Origin: Sphingomonas sp. HDW15A
GTDB lineage: Bacteria > Pseudomonadota > Alphaproteobacteria > Sphingomonadales > Sphingomonadaceae
DNA length: 64,000 bases
Direction: 5' to 3'
Assembly (NCBI RefSeq): GCF_011301715.1
Contig: NZ_CP049870.1
Location: 1,736,001-1,800,000 of the forward strand
This document shows, piece by piece, positions 57,416 to 64,000 of the stretch. A program made the position numbers and the translations under genes. The notes beneath the pieces are model-generated. The model searched no databases. It was not told the origin of the DNA and saw only the letters and a list, made by a program, of their open reading frames with translations. Every line of letters begins with the position of its first letter. The first letter of the stretch is position 1.

Positions 57416-57908
57416 CCGCAAGGCCGCGTGGGTCACCGCCCTCGCCTTCTTCATCGTCGACCAGCTGACCAAGTGGATCGTCATCGGCCCGCTTCGACTG
57501 CAGGAACGGTTCCAGATCGAGCTTCTGCCGATCTTCAACCTGACCTGGACGGAGAATCGCGGAATCAGCCTCGGCATGGCCCAGGCCGATAGCGACCTGG
57601 GCCGCTGGCTGCTGGTCGGCGGCACCGCGATCATCGCAGGCCTTGTCGGCTGGTGGATCACGCGCGAGAAGCAGCGCGGGGACCAGCTTGCGCTGGCGAT
57701 GGTGCTCGGCGGGGCGCTCGGCAATATCGTCGACCGCATCCGCTTCGGCTATGTCGTGGACTTCCTCGATCTGCATTTCGGAGACTTCCGACCGTTTTTG
57801 GTCTTTAATGTCGCCGACGCCGCGATTAGCATCGGCGTCGTTATCCTGTTGCTGCGCGCCTTGCTGGTTCGACCCGAGGCGAAGGAAGAGAGAATCGAAA
57901 ATGTCTAA
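57408..57908 (+). CDS. lspA: Lipoprotein signal peptidase
   Basis: LspA cleaves prolipoprotein signals after lipidation in the inner membrane. The 166-residue product has four membrane segments and the aspartate pair in NIVDRIRFGYVVDFLD and FNVADAAISIGVVIL. The ENRGISLGM block (ENxGxxFG-like) is present with a serine/leucine change. Overlaps ileS (8 nt) and the following lipoprotein gene (8 nt), forming a tight operon. Confidence 0.96.
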   Translation: MADRKAAWVTALAFFIVDQLTKWIVIGPLRLQERFQIELLPIFNLTWTENRGISLGMAQADSDLGRWLLVGGTAIIAGLVGWWITREKQRGDQLALAMVLGGALGNIVDRIRFGYVVDFLDLHFGDFRPFLVFNVADAAISIGVVILLLRALLVRPEAKEERIENV

Positions 57909-58311
57909 GGCCCTTACCGCCCTCATCCTGATGCCGGCGCTCGCGCTTGGCGGATGCGCCCTTTTCGCACCGAAGACGGCGCCGCTCGACGAGTTCGCGG
58001 TGGCCCGCAACGCGCCGCTGGTAATTCCGCCCGATTACACGCTGACCCCGCCAGTCGCGGGCACGATCAGCAGCACCGCCGAAGGCGCCCAGACCCAGGC
58101 GATCGAGGCTTTGTTCGGCGGCCCGAGCCCGCGTAGCCAGACCGAGACGTCGCTGCTCCAGGAAGCCGGACGCGACCGCGCCGCTCTTGGCGCACGCTCG
58201 GTCGCTGGCGATCCCGACACGCGAGTCGTCGACAAGGGCAACCAGACCCGCGCCATTCTTTCGGCGCCGGAAAGCCAGTCGACCGAAGCGACCGCCAATC
58301 CCCCGCAATAA
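57901..58311 (+). CDS. DUF3035 family lipoprotein
   Basis: The 136-residue product has a lipobox ending at cysteine 19 (ALGGC) and the DUF3035 pattern: PLDEFAVARNAPLVIPPDYT-like stretch (DEFxVxRNAPLxIPPDY), then a P/G-rich region and TQAIEALFGGPSPRS. Its ATG lies inside the end of lspA. The family is conserved in alphaproteobacteria, of unknown role, and commonly sits behind lspA as here. Confidence 0.9.
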   Translation: MSKALTALILMPALALGGCALFAPKTAPLDEFAVARNAPLVIPPDYTLTPPVAGTISSTAEGAQTQAIEALFGGPSPRSQTETSLLQEAGRDRAALGARSVAGDPDTRVVDKGNQTRAILSAPESQSTEATANPPQ

Positions 58312-58327
58312 GCGCGAGAACCCACGA

Positions 58328-58885
58328 ATGACCGCAGAATCGCTTTCGTCCCGGCTCGCCGAGCTGGAATCCATTCTCGACCGCGCCCGCCGTCGTTTCG
58401 AGGAAGGGCTGAAGATCGTCGAGGAAGCGCATTCGACGTTCGGCGAGGTGCAGCAGGCATTGCTCGGCTCGCCCGGCAGCCTGTCCCCCGAGGAGAGCGA
58501 GGAAGCGGCCTCCAAGCTTCTCTCGAAGCTCAAGGCGAGCGGTGCGGACATGCCGGAAACCTTGTGCGGAGGGCGGCTGTCGGTCGATCCCGTTCAGCGG
58601 CTGATCCGCATCGACGGCCATCCGATCGGCATTACCGAGATGGAATATCGCGTGCTGGAGCTGCTGGCTTTCGCGCGCAACAACGTCGTCACGCGGACGA
58701 TGCTTCTGAAGCACCTCTATCGCCGCGCGGACGACCAGCCGCAGCCCAAAATTATCGACGTCTTCATCTCCAAGCTCAGGAAGAAGCTACGGCTCGCCTC
58801 CGACGGGCAGGAGTTCATCGAGACCATCCCGCAGCGGGGCTGGATCCTCCGCGACGTCGACGCTGACGGCAAGCCCGCGTCCTGA
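58328..58885 (+). CDS. CtrA-type winged-helix DNA-binding protein without a receiver domain
   Basis: The 185-residue product has an N-terminal coiled-coil-like region (about 5-75, ESLSSRLAELESILDRARRR) and an OmpR/PhoB-class winged helix (about 80-178). The recognition-helix segment KIIDVFISKLRKKL differs by one residue from the corresponding segment of CtrA as I recall it, and the flanking ITEMEYRVLELLAFARNNVV and HLYRRADDQPQP also match CtrA. No aspartate-containing receiver domain precedes it. It could compete with or modify CtrA binding at its sites. ATG 58328 follows the DUF3035 gene by 16 nt. Confidence 0.8.
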   Translation: MTAESLSSRLAELESILDRARRRFEEGLKIVEEAHSTFGEVQQALLGSPGSLSPEESEEAASKLLSKLKASGADMPETLCGGRLSVDPVQRLIRIDGHPIGITEMEYRVLELLAFARNNVVTRTMLLKHLYRRADDQPQPKIIDVFISKLRKKLRLASDGQEFIETIPQRGWILRDVDADGKPAS

Positions 58886-58925
58886 GGCTCACAGTTTGTT
58901 AATTGCCGCGCGTTAATAAGCGCGG

Positions 58926-59270
58926 ATGATTCATTTCCTGCCAGATCCGGAGACGGCTGTCCCGGCGCAGTCCGATGCAGTCGCGGCCCGCGCCGGCGGG
59001 TTGGCTCGCGCTTTGGAGATCGTCGAGCAGATCGGCGGGGAATCTTCCGGCTTCTCTCACGCCGATTTTGCCGCGCGACTGGCCTCGGCCGGGGACAGCC
59101 GGATGCTCGATCTGATGTCGGAGCGCGCCGTGGCCGCGTCGGTGGCTGGGCTGGAGGCGATTGCGCTGCTGAGCGAATCCGGCGGAACCGCCAACCCGGC
59201 CGCGGCCCGGCTTCTCGCCGACACAATCCGCGACGCCCTCAACGAAATGGGCGCGTTGCTCAGCCTTTAG
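58926..59270 (+). CDS. Small protein, unknown, conserved in sphingomonads by recollection
   Basis: The 114-residue product MIHFLPDPETAVPAQSDAVA... is mostly helical, with LARALEIVEQIGGESSGFSH and AVAASVAGLEAIALLSESGG. No motif recognised. The ATG directly follows a short stem-loop (CCGCGC...GCGCGG, 58906-58925) and no ribosome site is visible, so the start is uncertain or translation may be controlled by the hairpin. Converges with the sulfurtransferase gene, sharing the last four bases. Confidence 0.6.
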   Translation: MIHFLPDPETAVPAQSDAVAARAGGLARALEIVEQIGGESSGFSHADFAARLASAGDSRMLDLMSERAVAASVAGLEAIALLSESGGTANPAAARLLADTIRDALNEMGALLSL

Positions 59271-60097
59271 GCCGGTCCCTTGGCCTTGGGCGTCTTCGGG
59301 TCGGCGCCCCATTCCGACCAGCTTCCATCGTAAAGCTTGTGGCCGCGGCCGCCGAGGCGGCGCGCCGCGAAGATCACGCTATTGGCGGTAACGCCCGAGC
59401 CACAGGTGGCGATGAACGGTTGGGCCGGGTCGACCCCCGCCGCTCCAAATTCCTGCGCTAGTGCCTCCTCGGATTTCAAGGTGCCGTCCTCGCGGTAGAG
59501 CGAGGCGAAGGGCAGGTTGCGCGAGCCCGGGATGTGGCCAGGCTCGACGCCGGGGCGCGGATCGGGATCCACGCCCTCGAACCGGCCTCGCCCGCGCGCG
59601 TCGACTAGGGGAAGCTCGGCACCCTTGAGCAAGTCGGCCATGGCGACGACATCGCTCGCCGCCATCGCCTTGAAGCGCGCATTGCGGGGGCTTGATTCGC
59701 CGCTTTCCAGCGGGCGTCCCTCCCGCCGCCATTTCTGCAGCCCGCCGTCGAGAATCGCGACCCGATCGGCCCCGAAGTGGCGGAGCATGAACCAGCCGCG
59801 CGCCGCGGTGCGATATGGCGAATTGTCGTAGACGACGATCCGGTCGTCGCGGCCAACCCCGATCGCTTCCATCGCCGCCCCGAACGCTTCGGGGCTTGGA
59901 AGCATATGCGGCACGCCACGGCTCTTGTCCGCGACCTCGTCGATGTCGAGAAAGCATGCGCCGAGAATATGGCCCTCGCGAAACTCCGCCTCCGCGTCGC
60001 GGCCGTCCGCCGGCATGTGGAAGGTGCAATCGACGATCACCAAGTCGGGCTGCTCCAGGTTCTGGGCCAGCCATTCCGTGCTTACCAGCTCGTCCAT
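59267..60097 (-). CDS. sseA: Sulfurtransferase (3-mercaptopyruvate type)
   Basis: A two-domain rhodanese. The inactive N-terminal domain (about 1-130) has DLVIVDCTFHMPADGRD and VYDNSPYRTAARGWFML; the C-terminal domain has the active-site loop FIATCGSGVTANS with the catalytic cysteine (near residue 230). The CGSGVT loop is that of mercaptopyruvate sulfurtransferases rather than the CRKGVT of thiosulfate enzymes. ATG 60097 gives 276 residues; the frame upstream is leader. Symbol by analogy. Confidence 0.88.
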   Translation of the reverse strand: MDELVSTEWLAQNLEQPDLVIVDCTFHMPADGRDAEAEFREGHILGACFLDIDEVADKSRGVPHMLPSPEAFGAAMEAIGVGRDDRIVVYDNSPYRTAARGWFMLRHFGADRVAILDGGLQKWRREGRPLESGESSPRNARFKAMAASDVVAMADLLKGAELPLVDARGRGRFEGVDPDPRPGVEPGHIPGSRNLPFASLYREDGTLKSEEALAQEFGAAGVDPAQPFIATCGSGVTANSVIFAARRLGGRGHKLYDGSWSEWGADPKTPKAKGPA

Positions 60098-60144
60098 GTC
60101 GCGCTCCTCGCAAAGCCGTTTGACTGCTGCTAAGGGCCCGCGCG

Positions 60145-60591
60145 ATGGAAACCAAGCATCTTGGACAGGCCAGCGCCCTCCCCGCCTCGCCGGAGGAAGC
60201 TGCACTCGATTATGTGCCGAACCCGCGCGCCGGCGAACTCTACCTCGTGCGCTTCGCGGCGCCGGAATTCACCTCGCTCTGCCCGGTGACCGGCCAGCCT
60301 GACTTCGCCCATGTCGTCATCGATTACTCCCCGTCCGATACGATCGTTGAATCCAAGAGCCTCAAGCTCTTCCTCGGCAGCTTTAGAAACCACTGCGGAT
60401 TCCACGAGGACGTTACCGTCGGGATCGGCAAGCGCCTGTTCGACGAGATGAAGCCGAGGTGGCTTCGCATCGGCGGCTACTGGTATCCGCGCGGCGGCAT
60501 ACCCATCGATGTCTTCTGGCAGTCGGGCGAGCCGCCGGCAGGGCTTTGGCTGCCCGACCAGGGCGTCGCCAGCTACCGTGGACGGGGCTAG
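60145..60591 (+). CDS. queF: NADPH-dependent preQ0 reductase QueF
   Basis: QueF reduces the nitrile of 7-cyano-7-deazaguanine to preQ1 in queuosine synthesis. The 148-residue product is the short single-domain type, with the thioimide cysteine 46 and aspartate 53 in [15 protein letters not shown] and the QueF signature [24 protein letters not shown] block. The converging OPT gene overlaps its stop by four bases. Other queuosine genes are not in the window. Confidence 0.95.
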   Translation: METKHLGQASALPASPEEAALDYVPNPRAGELYLVRFAAPEFTSLCPVTGQPDFAHVVIDYSPSDTIVESKSLKLFLGSFRNHCGFHEDVTVGIGKRLFDEMKPRWLRIGGYWYPRGGIPIDVFWQSGEPPAGLWLPDQGVASYRGRG

Positions 60592-62618
60592 CGCGGCGCG
60601 GCGGTGACGTCGCCCGCCGCATCCGGCGAAATCGGCAGATCGGCCTGGCCGCGGATTCGCGAATAGAGCCACGCGATCGACCCGGCGAACAGGGCGAAGC
60701 CGATCGGCACCGCCCACCATTGCTCTTCGATTACCGCGAGCACGTTGGCGCTGTCGGCCGAACCCGCGCGCTCCGCGCCAGCGACGATAGCCGCGAACAG
60801 CACGCCCATCAGGCTTTCGCCAACGATGAGGCCGGTCGCCATGAGCGTTCCGATCCGCTCCGCGAAGGCGGGGTTTGCCTGCCGTTCCGCCCAGCGGTTG
60901 TAGAGCCAGCCGATCAGCGCGCCGAGCGGCACCAGCAGGGTCAGCTCCATCGGCAGGTAGATGCCGAGACCGACGGCAAGCGCGGGCAGGCTGTATTTCG
61001 CCGTATTCTTTCGAAGGAGCTCGTCGATGAGGATGACGACTGCTCCGATGGCTACTCCGGTGCCGATCAGGCTCCAGTCGAGATTACGGCCAAGCACGCC
61101 CTGGGCGATGGTGGAAATCAGCGCCGCCTGCGGAGCGGCCAGGGCATTCTCCCCGGCTCCGGGCGCACCGACGAAGCCGAAGGCGGTGTTGAGGAGGTCG
61201 AGGATCGGCGGAATGACCAGCGAGCCAAAGACGACTCCGAGTACCAACGCGACCTGTTGCTTCCATGGGGTCGCGCCGACCAGTTGGCCGGTCTTCAGAT
61301 CCTGCAGGTTGTCGTTCGAGATGGTGGCGATGCCGAATATGATTGCGGTGACGAACAGCGCGAAGGCGACGAGCGCCCGGGTCGCACTCTCGTCGACCGA
61401 GCCGTAGATGGCAGCGAGGATCAGTGAAATGCCGAGCACGGACAGGATTCCGACGCCCGAGACCGGACTGTTCGACGCGCCGATCAGGCCGGCCATATAG
61501 CCAGTGACCGAGGCGATGACGATGCCGGCGCCGAGGATGTACATCAGCGACAGGATGACGGTGAGTGTCGGATCCGCGCCGATCGGACCGCTTGCGGCGA
61601 AGCTGTAGAGCAGAAGGAAGATCGGGATCATCGATGCGACGATCGTGCCGGCCACGATCGAGATCGGGAGGTCTCGCTCGGTGATGTCGAGCGCCTGGCC
61701 AGCACCGCGCGCCTGATTGGCGGCCATGGCCTCCCGAATGCCGCGGACGATGGGCCCAAGAATCTTGAGCAGTGTCCAGATTGCAGCAATGCCGATCACC
61801 CCGGCGCCTATGATTCGAGCTTTCTCGCGGAAGGCCGTGCCAACCAACGTTTCGAGATCGCCTCCGCTGGCAGAAACAAGTGCGGGATCGGTCGACCAGT
61901 ATGGCACGATCCCGAGCCAACTGATCAGCAAGCCGACGATCATGGCAATGCCGACCGCCATGCCGACGAGATGTCCGACGCCTATCAACGCCATCGAGAA
62001 GTTCCCGGAAACCGCGGTGGCGGTTGGCCCGGCGCGGAAGGCATGGCTTGCGGTTTCGGCAACCAGCTTCAACTTCGACAAGATGAAGTAGCCGGCCGAG
62101 ACCAGACTGCTGGCGAGGATCGCGTTGAGTCCGCGCCGATTTTCTTCCGCCCCGCCGACGCCGGCGCCAACCTTTAGAACCTCAGCTGCGGCAACGCCTT
62201 CCGGATAAGGGAGGTCGCTGCCCGTCACGAGGGCGCGGCGAAGCGGAACGGAGTACATCACGCCGAGGATTCCGCCGATGGCGATGATGGCGACCGACAG
62301 CCAGTAGGGGAAGCCGGTCCACCAGCCGATCATGATAAGACCCGGCAGGACGAAGATGATCGCGCTCAGCGTCCCGGCGGCCGAGGCGATGGTCTGGACA
62401 ATATTATTTTCCTGGATCGAGGAATCGCGGAAGAATTTGAGGATTGCCATCGAAATGACGGCTGCCGGGATCGAGGTCGCAAAGGTGATTCCGAGCTTGA
62501 GCCCGAGGTAGACGTTGGCGGCCGTGAAGAGGACGGTCAGCAGCGCGCCAAGCAGGACACCGCGAAGGGTGAGCTCGATCAACGGGCGCGGCGCCGCTCC
62601 GGCATCGTTCGAACTCAT
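60588..62618 (-). CDS. OPT family oligopeptide transporter
   Basis: The 676-residue product has about fourteen or more membrane segments and belongs to the OPT superfamily: [20 protein letters not shown] and [20 protein letters not shown] at the N-terminus, [15 protein letters not shown], and [20 protein letters not shown]. Members carry oligopeptides or metal chelates by proton coupling; substrate cannot be told. Start ATG 62618, 4 nt after the stop of the next gene. Confidence 0.9.
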   Translation of the reverse strand: MSSNDAGAAPRPLIELTLRGVLLGALLTVLFTAANVYLGLKLGITFATSIPAAVISMAILKFFRDSSIQENNIVQTIASAAGTLSAIIFVLPGLIMIGWWTGFPYWLSVAIIAIGGILGVMYSVPLRRALVTGSDLPYPEGVAAAEVLKVGAGVGGAEENRRGLNAILASSLVSAGYFILSKLKLVAETASHAFRAGPTATAVSGNFSMALIGVGHLVGMAVGIAMIVGLLISWLGIVPYWSTDPALVSASGGDLETLVGTAFREKARIIGAGVIGIAAIWTLLKILGPIVRGIREAMAANQARGAGQALDITERDLPISIVAGTIVASMIPIFLLLYSFAASGPIGADPTLTVILSLMYILGAGIVIASVTGYMAGLIGASNSPVSGVGILSVLGISLILAAIYGSVDESATRALVAFALFVTAIIFGIATISNDNLQDLKTGQLVGATPWKQQVALVLGVVFGSLVIPPILDLLNTAFGFVGAPGAGENALAAPQAALISTIAQGVLGRNLDWSLIGTGVAIGAVVILIDELLRKNTAKYSLPALAVGLGIYLPMELTLLVPLGALIGWLYNRWAERQANPAFAERIGTLMATGLIVGESLMGVLFAAIVAGAERAGSADSANVLAVIEEQWWAVPIGFALFAGSIAWLYSRIRGQADLPISPDAAGDVTAAPR

Positions 62619-62622
62619 GCCG

Positions 62623-62988
62623 TCAGTCCTTCTTGTCGAGCTTATGGTTGCGGTTGGGCGGCGTAGCCAGTTCGCCCTCGCGCTTGTAGCGGATTGTCCG
62701 GTCGTAGCGATTTAGGGTGAGCATGCCGCCCTCAACCATCAGCGGCGTACTAGCCAGCGGCGGTCCATGTTCGGCGCCTTGGCTTTTTTCAATTGTCAGG
62801 ACAATCCGGTCGCCATCAAGCTTCCAGCGCCCTTCTGCCGACTCCGAGACGGCGCCATAATCGAGGGCGTAAGCGAAGGTCCCGTCTGGCTCGAGCTCGA
62901 TCGCGGTAGCCATTTCCATCTGGTTCCCGACATAAAAACCGGGCAGCGCGGCAGGATCGGCAAGCGCAAGCAGCCATGCAAGAATCAT
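62623..62988 (-). CDS. Small secreted protein, unknown
   Basis: The 121-residue product from ATG 62988 has a hydrophobic start (MILAWLLALADPAALPGFYV) and a beta-rich body of lipocalin-like strands (TAIELEPDGTFAYALDYGAV, GRWKLDGDRIVLTIEK). The end is basic (NRNHKLDKKD). ATG 62988 overlaps the stop of the NTF2-like gene. It lies 4 nt before the OPT gene and may be co-expressed with it. Function unknown. Confidence 0.65.
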   Translation of the reverse strand: MILAWLLALADPAALPGFYVGNQMEMATAIELEPDGTFAYALDYGAVSESAEGRWKLDGDRIVLTIEKSQGAEHGPPLASTPLMVEGGMLTLNRYDRTIRYKREGELATPPNRNHKLDKKD

Positions 62989-63371
62989 GTAATTTCCACT
63001 CCTGGGGGAACCGGGCTCGAATGGCGGCGGATAACTTTCCAAGCATCACCGTCCCGGACCCAGACGTCGGTCAGCAGCACCCGCTCGTCGATGGGATGGC
63101 CCATGAAGCGAACCTTCCACTGCGCGTCGACGGACGCGACGATCGTGCCGTCCACCTCAACCGAGTCGATGACGCGAACCTCGAGGCTAGCGATATCCAT
63201 CTTTTGAAGCGCGGCGAGCCATTGCTCGAGATCCACGCCAACCGTCCCGGTCGAGCGAATGCCGACAAGCTTGAACTGCGGATGGATCAGCTTGCGCAGG
63301 GTGGCTTCGTCTTTCGCGAACAAAGCATCGCGCCAGGCGCGCTCAAGCTCGGTGATGGTGCTAGCGGCCAC
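62985..63371 (-). CDS. NTF2/SnoaL-like protein (nuclear transport factor 2 fold)
   Basis: The 128-residue product from GTG 63371 has the cone-shaped alpha+beta pattern of the NTF2/SnoaL-like superfamily: TITELERAWRDALFAKDEAT, LRKLIHPQFKLVGIRSTGTV, and VDAQWKVRFMGHPIDERVLL with WVRDGDAWKVIRRHSSPV. The GTG overlaps the stop of the HerA-like gene. The family has diverse isomerase or hydrolase roles, so no specific reaction is claimed. Confidence 0.75.
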   Translation of the reverse strand: MAASTITELERAWRDALFAKDEATLRKLIHPQFKLVGIRSTGTVGVDLEQWLAALQKMDIASLEVRVIDSVEVDGTIVASVDAQWKVRFMGHPIDERVLLTDVWVRDGDAWKVIRRHSSPVPPGVEIT

Positions 63372-64000
63372 GGAGCAATCCACCGAATATTCCGCGCAAC
63401 AACTGGTTGCCGAGCTGCCTACCGACCGAGGACGCAATCGAGCGTCCGGCCGACTGCATCATCTTGTCCGCCATGCTCGGCTTTGCAGCCTCGCGCGCCG
63501 CTCGCGCCTGCTCGCGCTCGAGCTCGCGTTGCCGGCGCTCGGCTTCCCGCTGCTCGGCGGTGCGAAGGCGCGCCGCTTCCTTCTCCTCACGTGCCCGAAC
63601 CTTGGCCTCTTCGGCTGCCTGTTTTTCCGCTTCGGTGGCGGCCTTGGCGGCCATTGCCGCGGCGGCTGCCTCTTCGCTTTTCGCTTTCAGAATCTCCTCG
63701 GCGCTGTCTCGGTCGAGCAGCGCATCGTACCGGTTCCCGATCGCGTCGGTGGTGATCATGATCTGCCGTTCCTGGGCGGTCAGCGGTCCGACGCGCGAGC
63801 GCGGCGGCTGGATCAGCGTCCGCTCGACTGGCGACGGCGCGCCGTCCGGCTGAAGTAACGAGACAAGAGCCTCCCCGACCTTGAGTTCGGTGATCGCGGT
63901 GGCGACGTCGACATTCGGATTGGGACGGAACGTCTCCGCTGCCGATTTGACCGCAGCTTCGTCGCGCGGGGTGAAGGCGCGGAGCGCGTGCTGCACGCGA
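63361..64000 (-). CDS. HerA-like/DUF853 ATPase, C-terminal part (5' end outside window)
   Basis: The frame runs from the right edge to a TAG at 63361-63363, giving about 213 residues. It starts with VQHALRAFTPRDEAAVKSAA, then VGEALVSLLQPDGAPSPVER and RVGPLTAQERQIMITTDAIG, the C-terminal blocks of DUF853 (YjgR, HerA-like) ATPases. A long coiled coil of A/E/R/K (about 105-165) and a glycine-rich end GNQLLRGIFGGLLRG follow. The Walker motifs lie outside the window. Confidence 0.8.
   Translation of the reverse strand, partial: RVQHALRAFTPRDEAAVKSAAETFRPNPNVDVATAITELKVGEALVSLLQPDGAPSPVERTLIQPPRSRVGPLTAQERQIMITTDAIGNRYDALLDRDSAEEILKAKSEEAAAAAMAAKAATEAEKQAAEEAKVRAREEKEAARLRTAEQREAERRQRELEREQARAAREAAKPSMADKMMQSAGRSIASSVGRQLGNQLLRGIFGGLLRGR

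Noticed and set aside
55685..57739. Long open frame (684 codons) on the minus strand across ileS and lspA
   Set aside because: Antisense shadow of ileS/lspA; no recognisable protein pattern and the plus-strand genes are certain.
58897..58916. TTAA pair near 58900 as a CtrA site
   Set aside because: The spacing between the TTAA elements is 10 bp, not the 7 bp of the CtrA box, and it lies at a hairpin before a small gene.

Overview
The window looks like a chromosomal segment of a high-GC alphaproteobacterium, most likely a member of the Sphingomonadales (Sphingomonas and relatives). The evidence is the strongly GC-biased third codon positions, the complete division and cell-wall (dcw) cluster with an SPOR/TPR gene behind ftsZ, the scpA-scpB-tatABC run, the CtrA-type DNA-binding domain behind lspA, and many small secreted or membrane proteins typical of that order. 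This placement is inference from gene content and was not tested by a database search.

Layout. 1-366: 3' end of a degenerate histidine-kinase-like gene. 363-7538 (minus): argS, two tandem SPOR-domain genes, nagZ, scpA, scpB, tatA, tatB, tatC. 7756-8321 (plus): a secreted DUF922-like protein. 8324-31005 (minus): the dcw cluster, in transcription order mraZ, rsmH, ftsL, ftsI, murE, murF, mraY, murD, ftsW, murG, murC, murB, ddl, ftsQ, ftsA, an MFS transporter, ftsZ, TPR/SPOR, dgt. Most junctions are ATGA/GTGA overlaps, and a 10-bp-periodic repeat array (probable MraZ operator) lies upstream of mraZ. 31308-41824: accessory and housekeeping genes, including purL, a bfd-bfr iron-storage pair with a Fur-like palindrome before each gene, a DUF418 membrane protein, an Hpt protein, der and panB. 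41941-49468: the YfgM-like/BamB envelope pair, small secreted proteins, a 2OG-Fe(II) oxygenase, an ArsC/Spx-fold protein and guaA. 49723-52277 (minus): rpsM-rpsK-rpoA-rplQ, with no secY/adk next to it. 52480-59270 (plus): ribF, a GDPD-like protein, ileS, lspA, a DUF3035 lipoprotein, a receiver-less CtrA-type winged-helix protein and a short unknown. 59267-64000: rhodanese, queF, OPT transporter, two small proteins and the 3' part of a HerA-like ATPase gene.

The most striking observation is technical or evolutionary. Eight conserved genes (nagZ, the second SPOR gene, the DUF922 gene, dgt, the TPR/SPOR gene, the MFS gene, murG and the DUF418 gene), and possibly tatC, are interrupted by a single-base loss at a G or C run. 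Adding one base restores a full-length reading frame in every case. Because murG is essential and its neighbours are intact, I read these mostly as uncorrected homopolymer indels in the assembly and annotate the genes as CDS with the break stated. No CRISPR array, insertion sequence, prophage, rRNA or tRNA was recognised. I did not find a clearly new multi-gene system. The best leads are the receiver-less CtrA-like regulator, the possible attenuator in the rpsM leader, the tandem SPOR paralogues, the MFS gene inside the dcw cluster and the paired iron-type operators.
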